Of a stretch of DNA of 64,000 nucleotides, positions 58,587 through 64,000 are shown in pieces (positions within the stretch are counted from its first letter, which is position 1; every line of letters starts with the position of its first letter). The notes under the pieces were generated by a model. That model worked only from the letters and a program-made list of their open reading frames with translations, made no database searches and was not told the DNA's origin. The stretch lies in the NCBI GenBank assembly GCA_027605045.1, contig JAQFWX010000086.1, positions 62,001 to 126,000 of the forward strand, read 5' to 3'. The position numbers and the translations under genes are program-made. The stretch is from Phallus indusiatus (Eukaryota > Basidiomycota > Agaricomycetes > Phallales > Phallaceae).

Positions 58587-59029
58587 TGAGAAAAATCCAA
58601 CAGCACTAAATGCCTTTACCTGAATGTATGTATGTATGTATGTATGTATTTATGGATGGACGCGAACATGTATGTGTAACAATGTTAAACTCTAAATCGT
58701 CACTCTGCTGAATTTTCGACCCCAACAATCTTCGAATAACTAAACGAAGTTACACTTTTTACTAACAAGATTTGATTCGAAGAGATCTCAAGTTTTGAAC
58801 TGCGTTGAACTCAAAAGATATCGATACAAAATTTCACACAGCTGTCGCGGCACATCCTACAATGATTTGTGTAATGAGCCTAGTTTTTACTCCTTTTTAC
58901 CTAATTTTGTGTGATAACTTAAAAGAAGCATGAGGAATAATGAATATCTAGTCTGAAGAATAGAAATATTAAGGGGTAAAATCACTTGCCTAATTAATTA
59001 TAAGGCTGAGATTTTTCTTGGTCTTCGTA
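58587..59029. other. 3' flank of DUF6534 copy 3
   Basis: Contains an ATGT microsatellite at 58624-58649 and no gene. Confidence 0.5.
58624..58649. repeat. ATGT microsatellite after DUF6534 copy 3
   Basis: About six tandem copies of ATGT, shortly after the stop codon. DUF6534 copies 1 and 2 have similar GTATGTATG-type runs in the same place (about 43150 and 45990). Confidence 0.75.
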
Positions 59030-59205
59030 CCTTTGCCCGTTTCCTGAGCCGCCGTTCTCTCAGAATCGGTCACTTTTCCACGAGCCTTCAATATCGGCCT
59101 CTACTTTCCTTGCACCAAGTAGGTACTTGATTGAGCACTTAGCCTGTAGCGACAATCGAACCCTTCTCGTGTTAAAGACACCTGTATTGGTATAGTTTGA
59201 CGTAA
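59030..59205 (-). pseudogene. BAHD acyltransferase remnant, copy 4 (exon 1 only)
   Basis: On the minus strand, the segment from about 59200 to 59030 matches exon 1 of BAHD copy 1, the part encoding GVFDTS to the WPIL region, with several frameshifts. The start codon is replaced as in copy 3. No other exon is present; DUF6534 copy 3's 3' flank follows directly. Confidence 0.7.
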
Positions 59206-60100
59206 AAACGTCAAGCAATGCCGTCTCAATGCCGTATCGGCGCTCGTTTCAACTTTCCCTTGTTTTCTTCAAAGCCTGTCGGATCAAACAAAAAAACCAT
59301 TCGTTGCTTGCCTTCACTAGGAATTTGTTCACATAATCTCGAAGCAGGCTGCGGCATACTCTGATGTTTACATTGTTTATTGAATGAGCTGGCAGCGAGA
59401 CTCCCCGTGTAATTCAGAGCTACCATGCGTCGTCCGGCGCCGGCTTTCACCAATAATTCCGAATTGATCACGACTAGAACTCGTTCTGCTCGCCATTACA
59501 AGTGAGTCGGCTTCCCCGGGAGTGCGATATAGACGAGGAGGCGAATAACAGCAGCTAGTCCTACGGTTAGGCCGCATTGTCTGCTCCCCATATGTTAAAC
59601 ATATGTATTGATTTGAAATTTATTCTCTCACATTAATAGCAGCAGCATCATCGTCTATCTTGATGAAAATTCCTCTGACATACATATTTGAAGAAAATCG
59701 TTTGTGCTTATTGGCCTACAATCATAAAGTTGCCGCATCAATAACCCTCACCCTGAGGCTTCCGGCCCATCAATCCATTGGCATTACAAGTCTTTGCATA
59801 ACGATCAAAACCTTTACCGATATTGATTTTCAACAGTCGAATCACGGGCATTATATCGGGTATTTACGACTCACCCGCGATAGCATCGTCATTTTCAATT
59901 TTTTGAAAAAAACAACCAAAGAACCGGGTTACAGGAGATGGCAGTGCTTCCACCCAGGTTTACAGTGCATGTCAGCCCAGGCTTGACAAGATGGCCGGAT
60001 TTGAGCTCTTTTTTCAGTTATACTGAAATAATCAAGCCGCGGCTTTGGAAATATATTAAGCGTGCTGCTGGTGCTACTAAGAGTTCAGTGACACATTCTC
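59206..60100. promoter_or_regulatory. Duplicated bidirectional region, unit 4
   Basis: Close copy of 55881-56886; see the shared stretches listed there. GGCCGGATTTGAGCTCTTTT recurs at about 59992, some 105 bases before the DUF6534 start. Confidence 0.55.
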
Positions 60101-61312
60101 ATGACAGCAGCAACCGACACGTTTGGAGCCTGGTTCATTGGGACTCAATTTAGCACTGTAGCTTTCGGTTTCTTACTCCTCCAATGTTGGATATATATCT
60201 GGAAAGGGGAGCCACGTGTGCTTAAGCTACTGGTGTCCCTGACATTGTGCATGATACTTAACATTAATTCATAGAGCCCATACTCATTCTCCTCGCAGGA
60301 TACTGGGATTCCTTCATATCATCCTAATCTCACATGCTCTTTATCATTACTTGATAACCTCTATCGGTAATCCCGAGGTTTTCACCAGTATAGTCTGGTA
60401 TGTCTCGTCTCGAGTTTCGTTGGTGCTTTTCCCTTGACCAGATCCACCTTCTGCAGGAGTTTCAAAGCAGAGTCATGGGTATCGGTACGTGGCATATGCG
60501 TATCAGTGTGGTGATTCGGCTTCTAATCCATGAAAAGGAAGTAAACATAACACTCTCCCATCTGTTCGTTTGTCTTTTTATCCAGTGAACTTCAGTAATG
60601 TAATTGTCTCTATCAGATTTTACATTTTCAGAATCTACAGCAGTACGTAGTATCATGTCGCTATCTCTCGCCTGCAATACTCACGGAATTTATTGCTACC
60701 AGTAAGAAAAAGCTTTATACTGCCTGGTGTACTAGTGAGTCTCGTACTGGCATATGTAATTTTTCTGAAATTTCAATACCTTGCTTGTACTTTAAGCTCT
60801 TCCTTGCATTATCGCGCGCCGGTAAGTCATTTTGAAAAGTGGTGGTAAGCGATAAATACTGACATCTATACTTGTGTATCAAATAGCTGTGAACTTCAGT
60901 ATGCCCTTCAAAACTTTCCAGTATAGCACTAATCATAAGCTAACGTTTATAAGCCGCAAGCGGGATCGTGTGAGTATCACATCAATCAACTAAAAGCTAC
61001 CATTTCACTCAGATTCCATCAGAAATGTATCGAAGGGACTCGTTACCACGAACTTAAACGTTATGACACGACTGGCGCAAACAGGTCTTTCGCTCGATCT
61101 TACAATAGACAGTATCATCATGCTAGCCATGTTCCACTTTTTACACTAGTCGCACCGATATAAAGAGGCCAGTAGATTTTTCCTCAAACTGAAAAGCTCA
61201 AAACCTTCAAATTCATACATATTTTACAGCACACGAAATATACTTTATAAGCTCACGCTATATTCTTTTGCTTCCGGATCTTTAACAGTCGTGGCCAACA
61301 TCATAATTCTTG
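60101..61312 (+). pseudogene. DUF6534 membrane protein, copy 4, truncated by a LINE
   Basis: ATG 60101 opens MTAATDTFGAWFIGTQFSTV. The gene follows copy 3 closely (ILGFLHIILISHALYHYLIT, LLLPVRKSFILPGVLVSLVL). At the HFFYTSRT motif, 2 bases are missing (CACTTTTTACACTAGTCGC where copy 1 has CACTTTTTCTACACCAGTCGC), shifting the frame. At 61312, within the YSFASGSLTVVANIIIL helix, the sequence leaves the family abruptly and enters the retrotransposon, so the last helix and tail are missing from the window. Confidence 0.8.
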
Positions 61313-61463
61313 GACGCGGCTTTACTTCTTACCATCACTTCAAAGTTTTTTCCCACGGTCTGGGAAAACGGAAAATTCAGTGAAAAAGTCGTGTATATAG
61401 CATCTAGCTTAATTTCTCTTGTCGATTTATCTATCTATAAACTCTTCGCAACTATCTCGACCC

Positions 61464-63122
61464 ATGTCCGAACCCCCAGGGGGTTCCCAACCAACCCGAG
61501 CAAACGCAAGGCCAACATCTGGGAGAACACTTAGACCGAGAAACAACGATGACACGCACAAGCTAAAAAATACTCGTGTCATAGATGCCAAAACAGGAAT
61601 GCAATGGATAACAGACCACCAATCAATATCAGAAGGCCAACTCGATATCCCGGCACTCACAACTGCATTGCACGACCTGGCACAGATGACTGGCACATTG
61701 GACCAATTCAGAGAGGGAATCCATGCCTTTGCATACGTCATATTCTCAGCATATGAAAATCTCAGTCAACAGAGACACAGCGAGCAACTAGATTCGGTAA
61801 AGGAGTTCTTCGCAAAAACACTGGACGAAACGAAGGAATCAGTACAGCGGGAAATCCATGCTGTACAATCCGACCTGCAAAAAAGCCTAGCTGAAAGCAT
61901 CAAGGAACTGAAGAAGTCAAGCCAACATGCAACCAACATGAGCCCAAACACCTATGCACAGGCCCTGCTGTCACAAACTAAGACAACACGACAAAGCAAT
62001 CGAGCTGCCGAACGATGCGAAAGGAATGCAAGACTTCTTACCTTGAAGCCCACTCCCGGACTCCAGTATGACCCAACGAAGGACCTGTCAGATGCCGAAA
62101 TTCTGGAAAAAGCCCGCCTTGCATTAGAAAAGATGGACACTTCATCCTGCCAAGTTACCCCAAACTTCCTCAGCGCACGCAAAGCTAAATCAGGCACAAT
62201 TACCTACGAGTTGAACGATCCCAGTGCACTGCAGTGGCTAAGCCAGACAACCCAGAAAAATGACTTCCTAAATGGTTTCGGTGGCCTGATGGATATGCGG
62301 CCCAAGTTCTTCCCAGTCATTGCTGAGCTGACTCCGGTCACCTTCAAGGAAGCTGAAATCGCTGAGATCCGCACAGTAGAACAGCAAAATGACCTCCCAT
62401 TACATGCAATCCAAAGGTCAACATGGTTAAAACCAGTCAAGAGGCGGCGGCAGGGTCAAAGGACAGCACACTTACTCCTTGACTTTACGGACCCCAAGGC
62501 GGCAAACGAGGCAATCCGACATGGCCTAGTCATCCACGGCAACCGCGTTGAGGTACGGAAGAAGCAGATAGAACCCCTACGATGCCTAAAATGCCAGGTC
62601 ATTCCATCCCATCACCTGGCTATACACTGCAAGCAACTCCATGACCAATGTGGCCAATGCCGAGAGTTCCACAGAACAAGCCAATGCCCGGTTAGCAACA
62701 GCACCCAATATTACTGTGCTAATTGCAAAGTAAACGGTCATGCTGCATGGGACAGAAAATGCCCAATCTACTTGAAAGCTGTCAATGACCTCAACACTAA
62801 GACACCGGAGAATGACTTCAGATACTTCCCTATACAGGGCCAACTGGAAACATGGGAACGGAACGATGGCACAGTGGAGATCCCAATCTTAGGCCTGCTG
62901 AAAAACACAGCACCGAAACCAGCTTCAGCACGTCGCAGCCACCCACTACGATCATTGTCGGAAGACAACAGTCAATCAGCAGAAGTAGCCAACCGAGACA
63001 GATCAGACTCACCACTTGAGTTTCCTCCTCTCCCACGATGCCAAAGGACCCGGAAGACCATCAGCAGACTGAGGCAGACACTGAAGAGGTTAGCGGTAGA
63101 ATATCCCGGCAGGCAAAGCTAG
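61464..63122 (+). CDS. LINE ORF1, gag-like protein with CCHC-type zinc knuckles
   Basis: The first ATG in the open frame is 61464 (MSEPPGGSQPTRANARPTSG); the frame extends further up only to a TTG. The product has 552 residues. The N-terminal half contains a predicted coiled coil (QRHSEQLDSVKEFFAKTLDE, DLQKSLAESIKELKKSS). The centre (ILEKARLALEKMDTSSCQVT, FTDPKAANEAIRHGLVIHGN) resembles the RRM-like fold of LINE ORF1 proteins. Then come three Cys/His clusters: RCLKCQVIPSHHLAIHC, CGQCREFHRTSQC and YCANCKVNGHAAWDRKC (C-x2-C-x4-H-x6-C). A Ser/Pro-rich tail follows. Such proteins bind the element RNA and package it with the ORF2 product. Confidence 0.85.
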   Translation: MSEPPGGSQPTRANARPTSGRTLRPRNNDDTHKLKNTRVIDAKTGMQWITDHQSISEGQLDIPALTTALHDLAQMTGTLDQFREGIHAFAYVIFSAYENLSQQRHSEQLDSVKEFFAKTLDETKESVQREIHAVQSDLQKSLAESIKELKKSSQHATNMSPNTYAQALLSQTKTTRQSNRAAERCERNARLLTLKPTPGLQYDPTKDLSDAEILEKARLALEKMDTSSCQVTPNFLSARKAKSGTITYELNDPSALQWLSQTTQKNDFLNGFGGLMDMRPKFFPVIAELTPVTFKEAEIAEIRTVEQQNDLPLHAIQRSTWLKPVKRRRQGQRTAHLLLDFTDPKAANEAIRHGLVIHGNRVEVRKKQIEPLRCLKCQVIPSHHLAIHCKQLHDQCGQCREFHRTSQCPVSNSTQYYCANCKVNGHAAWDRKCPIYLKAVNDLNTKTPENDFRYFPIQGQLETWERNDGTVEIPILGLLKNTAPKPASARRSHPLRSLSEDNSQSAEVANRDRSDSPLEFPPLPRCQRTRKTISRLRQTLKRLAVEYPGRQS

Positions 63123-64000
63123 ATGAGTTCTGGGCAGCCGATACCAATCCAAACCATTCTTTGGATGAGTGAAAGACAAGCACTAAACCTAAAAGAGATA
63201 TCAATATGGCAGCAAAACCTCAACAAAAGCAAAATAGCCCAAAATGATCTCCTACATGCTGCTAACCCCCGCCGACATCACCTCCTTGCCATACAGGAAC
63301 CTTACATCAATCCGCATACCAACCTCACCATCTCAAACAGCGCATGGCACCTGGTCTACCCCCATACACATCATGACAACCCAGCCCACTCAAGAGCAAT
63401 TCTGATGATCAGCAGACAAATCTCCACCGCTGCATGGACAGAGATACCTTTCACTTCACCGGACATGGTCGGTATAATCCTGCAGACCGATCTGGGCCCC
63501 ATGCAAATCATCAATGTCTACGTTGATGGCGAAAGTGACACTACTATCGAGAAGTTAGCTGAGCATATGCAAAAGACAGTGCGCTTGCCGGGGCTACGAA
63601 TAACCCACCTGCCAGGAGGCCGCCGGGTCCTAATGGATGAGGAGGATGACCTAAACAGATCACTACGCAAGCACAAGCAAAGCACCTTGGTACTGAAGGA
63701 AGACTTACGCAGCTTGTGGTTGGGCGACTTCAACCGACACCACCCAATGTGGGATGAGGAGCGGAACCGACACCTCTTCACCTCAGCAAACCTTGACCGC
63801 GCACAGAAGCTCTTGGACCTCATCAGTGAATATGACATGCGCATGGCACTCCCAAAGGACATCCCAACACTTGAAGCCATGGCCACAAAGAATGAAACTA
63901 GACCGGACAACGTCTTCTGCTCAGCAAAAGTGCTCAATGAGATCACACAGTGCAACACAGCACCCACCCTAAGACCTGCCTCCACGGATCACTACCCAAT
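63123..64000 (+). CDS. LINE ORF2, endonuclease domain (5' part, cut by window end)
   Basis: The frame is open to the window end. Apurinic-type endonuclease motifs are present: LLAIQEPYINPHTNLT (catalytic Glu in QEP), SRAILMISRQIST, IINVYVD, LRSLWLGDFNRHHPMWDEER (GDFN with metal/phosphate-binding Asp and Asn) and PASTDHYP (the SDH-like motif) at the very end. The enzyme nicks target DNA to prime reverse transcription. The first in-frame ATG (63123) directly follows the ORF1 stop in the same frame. A second ATG at 63165 overlaps the stop of a short 44-codon frame, so the true start is undecided. The reverse transcriptase lies beyond the window. Confidence 0.85.
   Translation, partial: MSSGQPIPIQTILWMSERQALNLKEISIWQQNLNKSKIAQNDLLHAANPRRHHLLAIQEPYINPHTNLTISNSAWHLVYPHTHHDNPAHSRAILMISRQISTAAWTEIPFTSPDMVGIILQTDLGPMQIINVYVDGESDTTIEKLAEHMQKTVRLPGLRITHLPGGRRVLMDEEDDLNRSLRKHKQSTLVLKEDLRSLWLGDFNRHHPMWDEERNRHLFTSANLDRAQKLLDLISEYDMRMALPKDIPTLEAMATKNETRPDNVFCSAKVLNEITQCNTAPTLRPASTDHYP

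Larger units (their letters stand above)
61313..64000 (+). mobile_element. Non-LTR retrotransposon (LINE), 5' part, continues beyond the window
   Basis: The element starts where DUF6534 copy 4 is broken (GACGCGGCTTTACTTCTTAC onward), has a 150-base leader, a gag-like ORF1 with zinc knuckles and an ORF2 that begins with an apurinic-type endonuclease domain. Both frames are open without lesions. Together with the 5' end being present, this suggests a recent, possibly full-length insertion. Reverse transcriptase would lie beyond 64000. Confidence 0.85.

Noticed and set aside
38732..61312. A classical secondary-metabolite cluster
   Set aside because: No polyketide, peptide or terpene synthase, cytochrome P450 or pathway regulator is present; only acyltransferases and membrane proteins.

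Overview
The window is nuclear DNA of a fungus, most probably a mushroom-forming basidiomycete (Agaricomycetes). The evidence is dense short introns of about 50 to 80 bases, CT-rich tracts before start codons, and families typical of that group: DUF6534 membrane proteins, a DUF7137 protein, an SRPK-type kinase and a small secreted protein. Gene calls were made by reading splice junctions by eye, so exon edges are reliable where stated exactly and approximate elsewhere. I found no tRNA, rRNA or CRISPR array.

Layout. 1-16 kb is conserved core: a sirtuin cut by the window start, a serine-rich protein with a KEN box, a DUF7137 protein, a triose-phosphate/nucleotide-sugar-type transporter, the nuclear pore protein Nup85, and an F-BAR RhoGAP of the Rgd1 type. 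16-24.7 kb is gene-poor and holds one His/Asn-rich nuclear-type protein behind a 5 kb non-coding upstream region. 24.8-31.3 kb holds two transporters facing tail to tail: an OPT oligopeptide transporter and a Dal5/pantothenate-type MFS permease. 31.4-38.1 kb carries small or lineage-specific genes (two short spliced ORFs, a secreted protein, an unidentified fragment) and a wax-ester-synthase/DGAT-like acyltransferase.

38.7-61.3 kb is the most unusual part. A divergent pair, a BAHD-type acyltransferase on the minus strand and a DUF6534 multi-pass membrane protein on the plus strand, has been amplified into four BAHD copies and five DUF6534 copies. They sit in two blocks around an SRPK-like kinase and a CUE-DUF1771-Smr protein (Cue2-like). 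One BAHD gene and one or two DUF6534 genes look intact; the rest carry frameshifts, lost splice sites or truncations. The last DUF6534 copy is cut by a non-LTR retrotransposon (LINE) whose gag-like ORF1 and start of ORF2 fill the window to its end.

Functional reading. The BAHD/DUF6534 pairs look like an expanding and decaying accessory module. The acyltransferase presumably acylates a small molecule, and the membrane protein is of unknown function. No core biosynthetic enzyme (PKS, NRPS, terpene synthase) is visible in the window, so the module's substrate cannot be read from the sequence.
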